Shown here: positions 35,973-45,619 of the stretch, in pieces
Position numbering within the stretch: position 1 is the stretch's first letter
How the letters are laid out: every line of letters begins with the position of its first letter
DNA from: Candidatus Izimoplasma sp. ZiA1
Lineage (GTDB): Bacteria > Bacillota_I > Bacilli_A > Izemoplasmatales > Izemoplasmataceae
DNA: 64,000 nt
Assembly (NCBI GenBank): GCA_002285055.1
Contig: NQYJ01000007.1
Span: 44,977-108,976, forward strand
Reading direction: 5' to 3'
Notes under the pieces: model-generated
The model's input: the letters and a program-made list of their open reading frames with translations, nothing else
Told to the model about the DNA's origin: nothing
The model's database searches: none
Position numbers and translations under genes: made by a program

Positions 35973-38900
35973 ATGAAAGGTATTGCAAAATTTAGTGTTG
36001 AAAGAGCAATAACGGTATTTATGGCAGTTATTTTAGTTGCTGTATTTGGAGTTGTTTCTTTTACTAGATTAACAACAGATTTATTTCCAAGCATGAACAT
36101 ACCATATGCAGTTGTAATAACTACATATCCTGGAGCAAGTCCAGATGAAGTTGAAGAAACAGTTTCTAAACCTTTAGAAGCAACATTCTCAACAACAACG
36201 AATATAAAAGAAGTTCAATCAACTTCTCAAGAAAATTTATCAATTATAACTCTTGAGTTTAATAGTAGTACAAATATGGATAGCGCAATGATTGAAATGC
36301 GTGAAAATTTAGATATGATAAAAAGTAGTTTACCTGACTCAGTATCAAATCCAATGATCATTAAAATTAATCCGGATATGATGCCAATAATGAGTTTTAG
36401 TATAACTAAAGAAGGATATACTCAAAAACAACTAACAGAGTATATTGATGATGACTTATTACCACAAATAGAAAGAATTGGTGGAGTAGCAAGCGTTAGT
36501 GTTAGTGGTGCATTTGAAAGTGAAATTCATGTAATTATTGATGAAGTAGCTTTAGCTGCTAAAAACGCTCAACTGGGAGCAATTATTCCTGGTTTTGAAA
36601 TAACAAAAGGAATGATTTCAGGGATTTTAGCTACTCAAAACTTTGGATTTCCAACTGGATATATTAATGTAGGTGGAAGTAATTACTTAGTTAGAGTAGG
36701 AGATAAGCTTGAGGATAAAGAGGCTATCGAAAACTTAACGATATTTAATTCTATACCTGGTATGGAAGTTTCAATTGCTGACATTGCAACTGTTGATTAT
36801 ATCAGTGCTGCTGATAAGGAATATAGTAAAGTTAATGGTGAAGATGCAATTACACTAACAATTCAAAAAAGTAGTAATTTCGCAACTACAGATGTTACAA
36901 AAGAAGTCTTTAAAGCATTAGAATTATTAAAAGCTGATGATAGTATTGATTACACAGTTCTACTTGATCAAGGTGAATATATTAATCAATCTACTGGTAG
37001 TGTTACTGATAATTTGTTGTATGGTGGTTTATTAGCACTGATAATATTATTTGTTTTCTTAAGAAGTTTTAGAGCTACATTTATTGTTGGTATTGCAATT
37101 CCAATAAGTTTATTATTTGCAATTGTATTAATTTACTTGTCAGGAATAACATTAAACATCGTATCACTAGGTGGTCTAGCACTTGGTATTGGGATGCTAG
37201 TGGATAATAGTATTGTAGTTATGGAAAATATATTTAGATTAAAAAAACAAGGATATTCAAATAAAAAAGCAGCGATAGAAGGAACTCATCAAGTTGCTGG
37301 AGCAATCACTGCAAGTACATTAACAACTATTTCTGTATTCTTACCGATTATCTTTATTGAGGGATTTATCAAGGAAATATTTATGCAAATGGCAATGACA
37401 ATTGCATTTAGTTTATCTGCTTCTTTAATGATTGCATTAACACTTGTGCCAAGTGTTGCATCTAAGGTTTTAAAAGAAGAAACAGTAAAAGAAAATAAAA
37501 CATCTTCAATCAGTAAAATTAAAAATGGTTATGAAAAAGTATTTAATTTTGCGTTTAAGGTAAAATATATTGTTTTAGCATTAGTAGTAGTATTGTTTGG
37601 TGGATCAATTGGTCTTGCGCTTACTAATGGTTTTGAATACTTCCCTGCATCTGATGAAGGGGGAATCAATGTTTCAATCTCAGTACCTGAAAATGTTGAG
37701 GGTGAAGAAAGATTAAGCTTTGATGATTTTACATCATTACTAGATAGATTAAGTGAAGAACTAAGAGAAAACGCAAATGTAGAAACAGTAGGAATCTCTC
37801 TTGGTGGTGGACAAATGATGTTCTTTGGTGTTACTGACGCATCTAGTGCTACTGTAAACATTATTTTAAAAGACAATCGTACATTAGAAACAAGTGAATT
37901 CCAAACTGTTGTATCTGACATCTTAGATGAAAGTTATACAGAAGTTGAATATGAGATTTCTGGAACTCAAACGATGACTTCGGCAATGACTGGTAGTGGT
38001 ATTCAATTACAAATCAGTGGCTATGATTTAGATGTTTTAAAAACTGAGGCTACAACAATTCAATCGTTATTAATGGGGATTGATGGGGTAAAAGAAGTTG
38101 ATCCTGGTATTGGGAAGTTATCTCAAGAAATCAAAGTTACAGTGGATAAAGACCTAGCTATAGCACAAGGATTTACAGTTGCTTCAGTTCTAGAAAAAGT
38201 AGCTGCTGAAATTAAGACAGATAGTAAAATATCTTCTATTACAATTAATGGTAATATGTATGATATTTATATAATTGATTCTGAAACTAAGGATTCAAAT
38301 ACTGAGTATGATTTAACTAGTATTGAGGAAATTCTTGTGGGTGAAAATGCATTAGACCAAGAAGTCTTTGTTGGTGATATTGCAACAGTAGAGTTTGATG
38401 AAGGTTTTGGATCAATCTCAAGAGTTAATAATAGCCGTGTTTTAACTGTTAGTGTAATTTTAGAAGATGGATATAATGTTAGTTTAGTAGCTAATGATAT
38501 TACATCAACATTAGAAAGTGATTATCAAGTTCCAACAGGTTATGAGTTAACTGAACTTGGAGAAAACGAAGAAATAATGGAAGCTGTTAATGTATTATTA
38601 CTAGCAATGGGATTAGCAGTAGTTCTTATTTATATGATAATGGCGAGTCAATTCCAATCACTAACTTATCCATTTATCATTATGTTTACAATTCCTTTAG
38701 CTTTTACTGGTGGATTCTTAAGTCTTTATATTTTCAATATGCCAGTAAGTGTTGTTTCGTTAATTGGTTTAATCATATTAACTGGGGTAGTTGTTAATAA
38801 CGGTATTGTACTTGTTGATTATACTAACCAATTAAGAAACAAAGGATATAAAATTAAAGAAGCATTATTAGAAGCAGGAAAAACAAGATTAAGACCAATC

Positions 38901-39302
38901 TTAATGACAGCATTAACAACAATTTTAGCACTATCAACAATGGCTTTAGCTGTTGGTGAAGGTTCTGAAATGATGCAACCAATGGCTTTAACAACGATTG
39001 GTGGATTAATTTATGCTACTGTTCTTACATTGTTTATTGTACCAATTATGTATTACTTAGTATCATTCCACTCTAAAGGATTACTTGGAGCTATTGCTAT
39101 ATTAATTACACTTTTAGGATTTGGTTATTTATATTATACAGACCCTAAAGTTATGTATATTGTTATCTTCGCAGTTATCATAGTTATTGAAATCTTATTA
39201 ACAATTTTCTTACCTAAAAAAGAAGTTGATGAAGTCATTATTGTTGAGGATAGTAAACCTACAGATGTTGATGAATTTCTTAGAAAAGTAATGAGTAAAT
39301 AA
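35973..39302 (+). CDS. RND family efflux permease
   Basis: 1109 residues, twelve-segment resistance-nodulation-division architecture with two large extracellular loops. The N-terminus SVERAITVFMAVILVAVFGVVSF is the first membrane helix. The proton-relay helix has GGLALGIGMLVDNSIVVMENI near 396-416 with the paired hydrophobic context of the essential Asp, and the second half has GLIILTGVVVNNGIVLVDYTNQ near 931-952. Related single-protein exporters in Gram-positives (SwrC/YerP type) export surfactants or antimicrobial lipopeptides without an outer-membrane channel. The C-terminal extension of about 80 residues adds two more hydrophobic segments. It is controlled by a palindrome at its promoter and coupled to a TetR gene by one base. 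Confidence 0.9.
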   Translation: MKGIAKFSVERAITVFMAVILVAVFGVVSFTRLTTDLFPSMNIPYAVVITTYPGASPDEVEETVSKPLEATFSTTTNIKEVQSTSQENLSIITLEFNSSTNMDSAMIEMRENLDMIKSSLPDSVSNPMIIKINPDMMPIMSFSITKEGYTQKQLTEYIDDDLLPQIERIGGVASVSVSGAFESEIHVIIDEVALAAKNAQLGAIIPGFEITKGMISGILATQNFGFPTGYINVGGSNYLVRVGDKLEDKEAIENLTIFNSIPGMEVSIADIATVDYISAADKEYSKVNGEDAITLTIQKSSNFATTDVTKEVFKALELLKADDSIDYTVLLDQGEYINQSTGSVTDNLLYGGLLALIILFVFLRSFRATFIVGIAIPISLLFAIVLIYLSGITLNIVSLGGLALGIGMLVDNSIVVMENIFRLKKQGYSNKKAAIEGTHQVAGAITASTLTTISVFLPIIFIEGFIKEIFMQMAMTIAFSLSASLMIALTLVPSVASKVLKEETVKENKTSSISKIKNGYEKVFNFAFKVKYIVLALVVVLFGGSIGLALTNGFEYFPASDEGGINVSISVPENVEGEERLSFDDFTSLLDRLSEELRENANVETVGISLGGGQMMFFGVTDASSATVNIILKDNRTLETSEFQTVVSDILDESYTEVEYEISGTQTMTSAMTGSGIQLQISGYDLDVLKTEATTIQSLLMGIDGVKEVDPGIGKLSQEIKVTVDKDLAIAQGFTVASVLEKVAAEIKTDSKISSITINGNMYDIYIIDSETKDSNTEYDLTSIEEILVGENALDQEVFVGDIATVEFDEGFGSISRVNNSRVLTVSVILEDGYNVSLVANDITSTLESDYQVPTGYELTELGENEEIMEAVNVLLLAMGLAVVLIYMIMASQFQSLTYPFIIMFTIPLAFTGGFLSLYIFNMPVSVVSLIGLIILTGVVVNNGIVLVDYTNQLRNKGYKIKEALLEAGKTRLRPILMTALTTILALSTMALAVGEGSEMMQPMALTTIGGLIYATVLTLFIVPIMYYLVSFHSKGLLGAIAILITLLGFGYLYYTDPKVMYIVIFAVIIVIEILLTIFLPKKEVDEVIIVEDSKPTDVDEFLRKVMSK

Positions 39303-39889
39303 TGGGTAGGAAAGAGGAAATACTAGCTTGGATTGTTGAAGATATAAAAATGAATGGTTTAAGACCAAACGTTACAATAAGTTCTATCGCAAAAGAATTA
39401 GATATGGGAAAAAGTACTCTTTATGAGTACTTCCCAAGTAAAGATCAAATGTTTATTGATGCTGGTTGTTTAATTATTCAAAGTTTGTTCACTGAGTTGA
39501 TCGGGGTCAAAGATTTAGATTCACTAAGTTTTGAGGAGTCATTTAAAGACTTTATTGGAAAATTTGTAAATCTTGCAAAACAAGGAAGAAACATTCATAA
39601 ATTATTTGTTAATGATTTGATGGTTGATTTGTCTGAAAATATTAAAATTAATTTAAAAGATAAAGTTGAAACTTTCAAAAAACAAGTGGAGCACAGATTT
39701 ACTATAATATTTGAAAAGGGAATCGCAGAAAATTTATTTACAAAAGAATTTACACCTTTAAAAGAAATGACGATTTATGGTTTCATTATGGGAGTTATTA
39801 TTCGCTATACAACAGGTGAATATGAAGTAGATGAAAATAACTTCTTAGATAGTTTATATAAAAACACTATTTTATTAATCAATAGCTAA
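39302..39889 (+). CDS. TetR/AcrR family regulator of the RND exporter
   Basis: 195 residues. The N-terminal helix-turn-helix reads TISSIAKELDMGKSTLYEYFPSK near 25-47, typical of TetR repressors; the C-terminal two-thirds is an all-helical ligand-binding domain. Its ATG shares one base with the stop of the RND gene. The natural target is the GACCGA/TCGGTC palindrome on the promoter at 35920, giving a feedback loop in which a transported compound relieves repression. Ligand unknown. Confidence 0.87.
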   Translation: MGRKEEILAWIVEDIKMNGLRPNVTISSIAKELDMGKSTLYEYFPSKDQMFIDAGCLIIQSLFTELIGVKDLDSLSFEESFKDFIGKFVNLAKQGRNIHKLFVNDLMVDLSENIKINLKDKVETFKKQVEHRFTIIFEKGIAENLFTKEFTPLKEMTIYGFIMGVIIRYTTGEYEVDENNFLDSLYKNTILLINS

Positions 39890-39896
39890 AAAAAAG

Positions 39897-39925
39897 AAAA
39901 GACCTTTAATTATAAAGGTCTTTTT
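39897..39925. terminator. Bidirectional terminator
   Basis: AAAAGACCTTTA-ATTA-TAAAGGTCTTTT between the TetR gene and the convergent radical SAM gene, whose last codons lie in the right arm. Confidence 0.85.
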
Positions 39926-41556
39926 ACTTGGTATTTTTTCATAGAAAGGTTCTTATATGTGAAGACATAATAATAATCATCAAATATAGCCAAAACACCA
40001 TATTTGTAAAAGTAATTTATATCTTTCCCGGTTTTGTCGACTAAGATATTATAAATGTCTTGTTTTAGTTTTTTGTCTTCCTTCTCGTGGAAAAATAATT
40101 TTGGTTTAATTTTAGATAATGATAAATACTCAATCTTTAAAAGGTCGTAGAACTTTTTATATAGAGATGGTTCTAAATTAATTTTGAGAAAGTTTATGAG
40201 ATTAATATATAAATCAAATACCTGATATCTTAAAGTTGGTAGATTGTTTTCGTCATAGTATGCGTATAAAGCATTAAAGAAATCATAGGGAGAGTTAAAT
40301 GCTTTTGTAATATCAAATATCACATTCTTAAAAAAGCCTCTGTTATGGTAAATTTCAAGCATTTTCTCAGTGTTGTGAATGTCGTTTAAGTCATCATTGG
40401 ATAAATCTGTGTTTGATGTAATTTCATATGGAGCTGTTTCGTTAAATGTGTAATCAAATATTTTATACTCATTTCTAATTTTAGTACCTCTTAACATTTT
40501 TAAGAATCCAAGTTGTAGTTCTTTTACATTTAACTGGTAAACTTCATTAAACGTATTTTTAAATGATTCTAGATTTTCTTTTGGTAAACCAGCAATTAAA
40601 TCTAAATGTAAATCAATTACGTTTTGATCTTGGATTAAGATGATATTGTTGAAAAGTTTTTCTTTATCTTGAATTCTGTTAACTAGAGAGTTTGTATGTT
40701 CATTAGTTGATTGAATACCAATTTCGAATCTAAATAAGTTTTTAGGTGCAAACTCATTTAGATATTCAATGATTTTTGGATCTAAAATATCTCCAGTAAT
40801 TTCAAACTGAAACACTGTGTTTGGGTAGTGATTGTTGATGATAAAATCAAATAAATCTAATGTCTTTTTATTTGCATTAAAGGTTCTATCTAAAAACTTA
40901 AATGTTTTAACATTGTTTTCCATTAAATGCAAAATTGATTTTTTTACAGTTTCCATATCAAAAAATCTAAGTTTTTCCTCTAAGGAACTTAAACAATAAC
41001 TGCATTTATAAGGACAACCTCTAGATGTTTCAATATACGCTATTTTATTTGGTAAGTCATTGATGTCTTCAATCAAATAATAGGGTTGTTTTAAAGTGTT
41101 TAAGTCTTTTATTTCGACAATTGGTTTGTTTATTATAGTATCATTTTTCTTATATGAGATATTAGTTAAAGGTGATATATCTAAACCGTTATTTAATGAA
41201 GTTATTAACTTATCAAAAATAATTTCACCCTCACCCTTTAAAATATAATCAACAGGATAATCTTTTAATAAGTACTCTGAATCATAACTAACCTCAGGGC
41301 CACCAAGGATTATTGTAGAGTCAGGCAAGTTGATTTCTTGGAGTATTTGTTTAACTTGCTCAATATTCCATATATAACAAGAGAATCCTAAATATTTAGG
41401 ACTAAATTCTTTTATTTCTTCTATAATTTTTTCGTTTGAATCTTTGATTGTAAATTCTTTTAAAGAAACCTCAAAAGAAGCATTGACTTTTAACAATCTT
41501 ATAGCGTTATTTGTGTGGATATATTTTGCATTGATACCAACTAATAAAGTCTTCAT
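39910..41556 (-). CDS. B12-binding radical SAM protein (DUF4080 type)
   Basis: 548 residues in three parts: an N-terminal cobalamin-binding-like domain (about 1-130, LLVGINAKYIHTNNAIRLL, then FSCYIWN and ILGGPEVSYD), a radical SAM core (about 165-370) with the cluster motif RGCPYKCSYCLSS near 178-190, and a C-terminal region of about 170 residues as found in the DUF4080 group. Members with this layout may be methyltransferases or may bind no cobalamin at all; the usual DxHxxG motif is not evident here. The substrate is unknown. The promoter reads TGCTAAAAT on the minus strand and GGTGATA is the ribosome site. A single-gene transcript. Confidence 0.78.
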   Translation of the reverse strand: MKTLLVGINAKYIHTNNAIRLLKVNASFEVSLKEFTIKDSNEKIIEEIKEFSPKYLGFSCYIWNIEQVKQILQEINLPDSTIILGGPEVSYDSEYLLKDYPVDYILKGEGEIIFDKLITSLNNGLDISPLTNISYKKNDTIINKPIVEIKDLNTLKQPYYLIEDINDLPNKIAYIETSRGCPYKCSYCLSSLEEKLRFFDMETVKKSILHLMENNVKTFKFLDRTFNANKKTLDLFDFIINNHYPNTVFQFEITGDILDPKIIEYLNEFAPKNLFRFEIGIQSTNEHTNSLVNRIQDKEKLFNNIILIQDQNVIDLHLDLIAGLPKENLESFKNTFNEVYQLNVKELQLGFLKMLRGTKIRNEYKIFDYTFNETAPYEITSNTDLSNDDLNDIHNTEKMLEIYHNRGFFKNVIFDITKAFNSPYDFFNALYAYYDENNLPTLRYQVFDLYINLINFLKINLEPSLYKKFYDLLKIEYLSLSKIKPKLFFHEKEDKKLKQDIYNILVDKTGKDINYFYKYGVLAIFDDYYYVFTYKNLSMKKYQVKRPL

Positions 41557-41631
41557 ATTATCACCGATTTAATTTTAGCACATATCTAAGAAATAACAAT
41601 TTTTTATGTTAAAATATATCTAGGTGATATG

Positions 41632-43590
41632 ATGGAAAATTTTAAATTAGAGTCAAAATATTCTCCTAAGGGAGATCAAGTTAAGGCAATAAAAATGATT
41701 GTGGATAACATTGAAAATGGTGTTAAAGAACAAGTTTTATTAGGAGCAACAGGGACTGGTAAAACATTTACAATGAGTAATGTTATTGAGCAAATTAATA
41801 AGCCAGTATTAGTTTTAGCACACAATAAAACATTAGCTGGGCAGCTTTATAGTGAGCTAAAAGAGTATTTCCCTGAAAACAGAGTGGAATACTTTATTTC
41901 ATATTACGATTATTATCAACCAGAAGCATATGTTCCTTCGCGTGACTTATACATTGAAAAAGATTCTCAGACTAATGATGAAATTGATGAAATGAGACAT
42001 AGTGCTACTGCAAGTTTATTAGAGAGAAAAGATGTTATTGTGGTTGCTAGTGTATCTTGTATTTACGGGATAGGTGACCCTGAAGATTATAAAAACAGTA
42101 TGCTAACTTTAAGAGTTGGTGATGCGTTTGGTAGAGATAATCTTTTAAGAAGACTAGTTGATATGCTTTTTACAAGAAATGATATGGATTTTAATCGTGG
42201 ATCATTTCGTGTAAAAGGTGATGTAGTTGAAATATTACCAACTTATCAAAAAACTGTGGGGATAAGAATCGAGTTTTTTGATGAGGATATTGAAAGAATT
42301 AGAGAATTTGATATTGTTACTGGTGAAGTATTAAAAGAATACCAAGTAATAAGTATCTTTCCAGCCACTCAGTTTGTTCTTAATAAAGAAAAATTAGAGG
42401 AAGGGATTAGTAGAATTGAAACGGAGTTGGAATCCCAAATCAAGTTTTTTAAAGATAATAACCAAATATTAGAAGCAGAAAGAATAAAACAAAGAACTAA
42501 TTATGATCTTGAAATGTTAAGAGAAGTTGGGACATGCAAGGGTGTTGAGAACTATTCAAGACATTTGAGTTTACGAGAAGCAGGTGAAACACCATCTACA
42601 CTTATGGATTTTTTTGGTGATGATTATTTATTAATAGTTGATGAATCACATGTTACTTTACCTCAAGTAAGAGGAATGTATAATGGTGATCAATCCCGTA
42701 AAAAAACACTTGTTGATTTTGGGTTTAGACTACCAAGCGCAATGGATAATAGACCATTAAATTTTGATGAGTTTAATGAAAAAATTCATCAAGTAGTTTA
42801 CGCTAGTGCGACACCAGGTGATTATGAACTTGAACGAACAGATCAAGTTGCTGAACAAATAATTAGACCGACTGGTTTATTAGATCCTGTAATTGAAGTT
42901 AGACCTAAAAAAGGACAAATAGATGATATTGTTACTGAAATACTAAAAAGAATAGAAAACAACGAAAGAACACTTATTACCACTTTAACAATAAAAATGA
43001 GTGAGGATTTAACTACTTATTTAAAAGAACTTGGAATTAAAGTAACATATCTTCATTCGGAAATAAAATCATTAGAAAGAATTGAAGTAATCAGAGATTT
43101 AAGACTTGGAATCTATGATTGTATTGTTGGAATTAACTTATTAAGAGAAGGTTTAGATATACCTGAGGTTTCATTGATTACTATTTTAGATGCGGATAAA
43201 CAAGGGTTCTTAAGAAGTTCAAGAAGTTTAATTCAAACTATCGGTAGAGCTGCTAGAAATAGTAATGGGCTGGTTATAATGTATGCTGATAAGATGACAG
43301 ATGCTATGACTTATGCTATTGAGGAAACTAACAGAAGAAGAGAAATTCAAGAAACCCACAATATTAAACATAATATCACTCCAACAACGATTATTAAGGG
43401 AGTTAGAGATTCAATTAGAGTCAAATCAGATGTAATAGAAGATACTAAAGATTTAAACAAATTAACTAAAAAAGAAAAAGAACAGCTTCTTAAAGATTTA
43501 AACAAAGAAATGCGTAGTGCTGCTGGAAAACTTGATTTTGAGAGAGCTGCAGAACTAAGAGATATTATCATAGAAGTAAAAACGATGTAA
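41632..43590 (+). CDS. uvrB: Excinuclease ABC subunit B
   Basis: 652 residues. Helicase-like damage-verification subunit of nucleotide excision repair. Walker [12 protein letters not shown] lies near residue 38, the beta-hairpin [12 protein letters not shown] near 91-102, DESHVTLPQ near 336, [14 protein letters not shown] near 500 and the C-terminal UVR motif (FERAAELRD) at the end. Two consecutive ATGs occur; the second (41632) is better spaced from AGGTGA. uvrA, often the next gene, does not follow; a bidirectional terminator does. All key motifs are intact. Confidence 0.96.
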   Translation: MENFKLESKYSPKGDQVKAIKMIVDNIENGVKEQVLLGATGTGKTFTMSNVIEQINKPVLVLAHNKTLAGQLYSELKEYFPENRVEYFISYYDYYQPEAYVPSRDLYIEKDSQTNDEIDEMRHSATASLLERKDVIVVASVSCIYGIGDPEDYKNSMLTLRVGDAFGRDNLLRRLVDMLFTRNDMDFNRGSFRVKGDVVEILPTYQKTVGIRIEFFDEDIERIREFDIVTGEVLKEYQVISIFPATQFVLNKEKLEEGISRIETELESQIKFFKDNNQILEAERIKQRTNYDLEMLREVGTCKGVENYSRHLSLREAGETPSTLMDFFGDDYLLIVDESHVTLPQVRGMYNGDQSRKKTLVDFGFRLPSAMDNRPLNFDEFNEKIHQVVYASATPGDYELERTDQVAEQIIRPTGLLDPVIEVRPKKGQIDDIVTEILKRIENNERTLITTLTIKMSEDLTTYLKELGIKVTYLHSEIKSLERIEVIRDLRLGIYDCIVGINLLREGLDIPEVSLITILDADKQGFLRSSRSLIQTIGRAARNSNGLVIMYADKMTDAMTYAIEETNRRREIQETHNIKHNITPTTIIKGVRDSIRVKSDVIEDTKDLNKLTKKEKEQLLKDLNKEMRSAAGKLDFERAAELRDIIIEVKTM

Positions 43591-43595
43591 AAAAA

Positions 43596-43627
43596 GAATT
43601 TATGGATAATCCATAAATTCTATTTTT
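43596..43627. terminator. Bidirectional terminator
   Basis: GAATTTATGGA-TAA-TCCATAAATTC between A and T runs, at the end of uvrB and overlapping the last codons of the minus-strand membrane gene. Confidence 0.8.
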
Positions 43628-44471
43628 TTATTCTTTTATCTAAAAAATCTTTAAATGAAATTGATTTTAAAGTTTGTGAATTTGGATATTTATTAAACAA
43701 TCTTCTAGGATGCTTAAATTTATCAAAACGAGTATTAAAACGGTCTAATTTCTCTTTGAACTGAATTGAAAGTGGAGTTCGCTTATCTAAAAAGTTATTA
43801 TAGTACTCATTTAATTCTTTATTGATATTTATTATCTCGTTCACAAAATCAATCCCAAGTTTTCTTGCTCCTTGTTTAGTTTCTTGAACTTTAAGTTCAA
43901 TACTATCAACAAATTCCTCTTTCATATTATTAAGGATATCAATTACATTTCTAACTTTGATTAAATCAATTAAAGTTAAGATGTTATCGATAATAAAGAA
44001 AAGATAGAAACCTGATAGGATAAAGAATAAAACATCATTAGAGATTGAAAAATATAGTTTATCAAGTAAAGGTAATACAAATTTATATAAAAAGAATCCA
44101 CCTAAACCAAAGAACACAGTAACATGTAAACTGATTCGGCCATTAATATTATACTTGTGATTACTATAATCCCACCATCTTGCGTGGAATAATTTTTCTA
44201 AAACATAAGAGGTAAAGTACTCCCAAAAAGCAGTTACTAAACCCATAAACAACATTTCTATTAGGATAATTGGAAATGTTTCATTGGTCACTGAATCAAA
44301 AATACTCATTGACAATACAATTGTAACTATAGCACAACCGTATATAGGAATATAAGGTCCATGAAGAAAACCACGATTAACATATTTTTTCATTTTAATT
44401 GAGACATAGGGAGTTTCCCACATAAAACCGATAATACTAAACATCATAAATAAAAATAATACTCTGCTCAT
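43620..44471 (-). CDS. CmpB-like membrane protein (putative ABC-transporter type IV family)
   Basis: 283 residues. About five membrane segments in the first 180 residues, with RGFLHGPYIPIYG near 42 and the family signature FHARWWDYSNHKYNINGRISL near 98-118. The last about 100 residues are a charged helical tail, probably cytosolic. The family is annotated as a putative ABC-type permease without experimental support, and no ATPase gene is adjacent. The frame runs 64 codons further upstream, but that part is read from extremely AT-rich intergenic DNA; the ATG at 44471 behind GAGGTG is the proper start. Function unknown. Confidence 0.72.
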   Translation of the reverse strand: MSRVLFLFMMFSIIGFMWETPYVSIKMKKYVNRGFLHGPYIPIYGCAIVTIVLSMSIFDSVTNETFPIILIEMLFMGLVTAFWEYFTSYVLEKLFHARWWDYSNHKYNINGRISLHVTVFFGLGGFFLYKFVLPLLDKLYFSISNDVLFFILSGFYLFFIIDNILTLIDLIKVRNVIDILNNMKEEFVDSIELKVQETKQGARKLGIDFVNEIININKELNEYYNNFLDKRTPLSIQFKEKLDRFNTRFDKFKHPRRLFNKYPNSQTLKSISFKDFLDKRIKK

Positions 44472-44564
44472 TAATAACACCTCGAATATATTATACTTAA
44501 AAATGTTTAAATAGTCACTTATCTTTCTATATATAATAAATAAAAAATAGTAAAGTGATTTTAA

Positions 44565-44646
44565 ATTGAAATTATTAATCAAATTAATCATAATATTAAT
44601 AAAATCAATAAACATATTAATAATTTTAATTTTTTTAATAAAAAGT
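44565..44646. other. Extremely AT-rich segment with phased ATTAAT repeats
   Basis: In the 270-base gap before the SHOCT cluster, ATTAAT occurs at 44574, 44583, 44595 and 44616, offsets of 0, 9, 21 and 42 that match helical repeats. It abuts a consensus -35 at 44648, so an UP-element, bent DNA or a nucleoid-protein site is possible. Confidence 0.4.
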
Positions 44647-44647
44647 G

Positions 44648-44676
44648 TTGACAAAGCATACAAAATTGTATATTAT
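44648..44676 (+). promoter_or_regulatory. Promoter with embedded inverted repeat, SHOCT/DUF2089 cluster
   Basis: TTGACA, 17-base spacer, TATTAT. The spacer contains ATACAA-AA-TTGTAT (44658-44671), a perfect inverted repeat ideally placed for a repressor that blocks polymerase. Confidence 0.7.
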
Positions 44677-44741
44677 TAAGGTGTACTTAAGAAAAATTAA
44701 CTTTTAACTAAATAAAATTAATGAAAAAAGGATGTGAAAAG

Positions 44742-45104
44742 ATGGATTATCTAGAAGTGCTTGAAAAACTAGAAAAAGATGAAATAACAGTTTTAGAAGC
44801 AGAAAAACTTTTGGAAAGTAAAAACAAAATTAAACCGGGTAGAAGAGCACACTTTGTTAAAATGAAAATTCATGTCCCTAATGAAGGAAAGAATATCAAT
44901 TTATTCCTTAAGATTCTATTCATTTTACCTCTCCCAATCATTTTTGCAACAATGGGGTTAAGATTAGGGAAAAAATTTATACCTGATATGGGTGATGATG
45001 AAAATTTTGATGTAAATGATATTATCAGACTATTAAAGTATTCAAAAAATACAAGAATCAATGTAGACAGCAAAGATGCTCACATTGATATCAAGATCAT
45101 TTAG
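44742..45104 (+). CDS. SHOCT-like (YvlB N-terminal type) domain protein
   Basis: 120 residues. The N-terminal about 30 (LEVLEKLEKDEITVLEAEKLLES) form the two-helix module found at the start of YvlB/LiaX-like and other SHOCT-like proteins. After it comes a beta-rich part (HFVKMKIHVPNEGKNINLFLKI) interrupted by a hydrophobic stretch LFILPLPIIFATMGLRLG, then VNVDSKDAHIDIKI at the end. It is paralogous to the gene at 45620. Such proteins accompany envelope-stress and DUF2089 regulatory genes in Bacillota. The ATG at 44742 follows AAGGATGTG; the upstream ATG at 44721 is rejected. Function not established. Confidence 0.65.
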   Translation: MDYLEVLEKLEKDEITVLEAEKLLESKNKIKPGRRAHFVKMKIHVPNEGKNINLFLKILFILPLPIIFATMGLRLGKKFIPDMGDDENFDVNDIIRLLKYSKNTRINVDSKDAHIDIKII

Positions 45105-45117
45105 AAGGGATGATATT

Positions 45118-45477
45118 ATGAATAAAAACGTTATCGGTGAATGTCCAATTTGCCAACATGATTTAGTAGTAACAAAATTACAATGTACAAACTGTAAAAC
45201 TGAAATTAGTGGTGAATTTAATTTATCTAAGTTTAACTACTTATCAAAAGAACATTTATACTTTATTGAAGTATTTATTAAAAACCGTGGAAATATTAAA
45301 CATATTGAAAAAGAGTTAGGTATATCATACCCAACTGTAAAGAAAAATCTTGATGATGTTATTGTAGCCCTAGGTTACGAGGTCAGTGTTGAAGAAAAAG
45401 CGAGTAAAGAAGAAATTTTCAAGAAACTTGAAAAAGGTGAAATTACTGCAAGTGAAGCTGCTAAACTAATTAAATAG
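45118..45477 (+). CDS. DUF2089 family zinc-ribbon/HTH regulator-like protein
   Basis: 119 residues. An N-terminal zinc ribbon with CPIC and CTNC (residues about 9-12 and 23-26) is followed by YLSKEHLYFIEVFIKNRGNIKHIEKELGISYPTVKKNLDDVI, a sigma-like helix-turn-helix. The C-terminus EEIFKKLEKGEITASEAAKLIK is again the SHOCT-like helical pair seen in both neighbours, probably for mutual association. The domain mix suggests a DNA-binding regulator of this cluster; the inverted repeat at 44658 is the obvious candidate site. The ATG at 45118 follows AAGGGATGA. Confidence 0.78.
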   Translation: MNKNVIGECPICQHDLVVTKLQCTNCKTEISGEFNLSKFNYLSKEHLYFIEVFIKNRGNIKHIEKELGISYPTVKKNLDDVIVALGYEVSVEEKASKEEIFKKLEKGEITASEAAKLIK

Positions 45478-45488
45478 GAGGTAGTGTT

Positions 45489-45593
45489 ATGAACGCTGTA
45501 GATTATATTGAACTTTATGAATTAAGCAAAGATGTGGAAAGAAAATCATTTGTTAATTGTGAAGAACTAAATAAAAGATCAAATAGAAAATAA
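45489..45593 (+). CDS. Small protein of 34 residues
   Basis: An ATG ten bases after the DUF2089 stop, preceded by TAGGAGG at good spacing, opens a 34-codon frame (MNAVDYIELYELSKDV at the start, a Lys/Arg-rich tail RSNRK at the end). It is acidic then basic, probably one helix, with no signal peptide. It fills the otherwise empty gap of 140 bases in the operon. Existence is supported by the strong ribosome site and operon position only; I recognise no family. Confidence 0.6.
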   Translation: MNAVDYIELYELSKDVERKSFVNCEELNKRSNRK

Positions 45594-45619
45594 AAAAACT
45601 AAAAAATAGGAGTGATTTT

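Noticed and set aside
44472..44663. N-terminal extension of the CmpB-like protein by 64 codons
   Set aside because: The added stretch is Ile/Asn/Phe-rich translation of AT-rich intergenic DNA, while a good ribosome site lies before the ATG at 44471.
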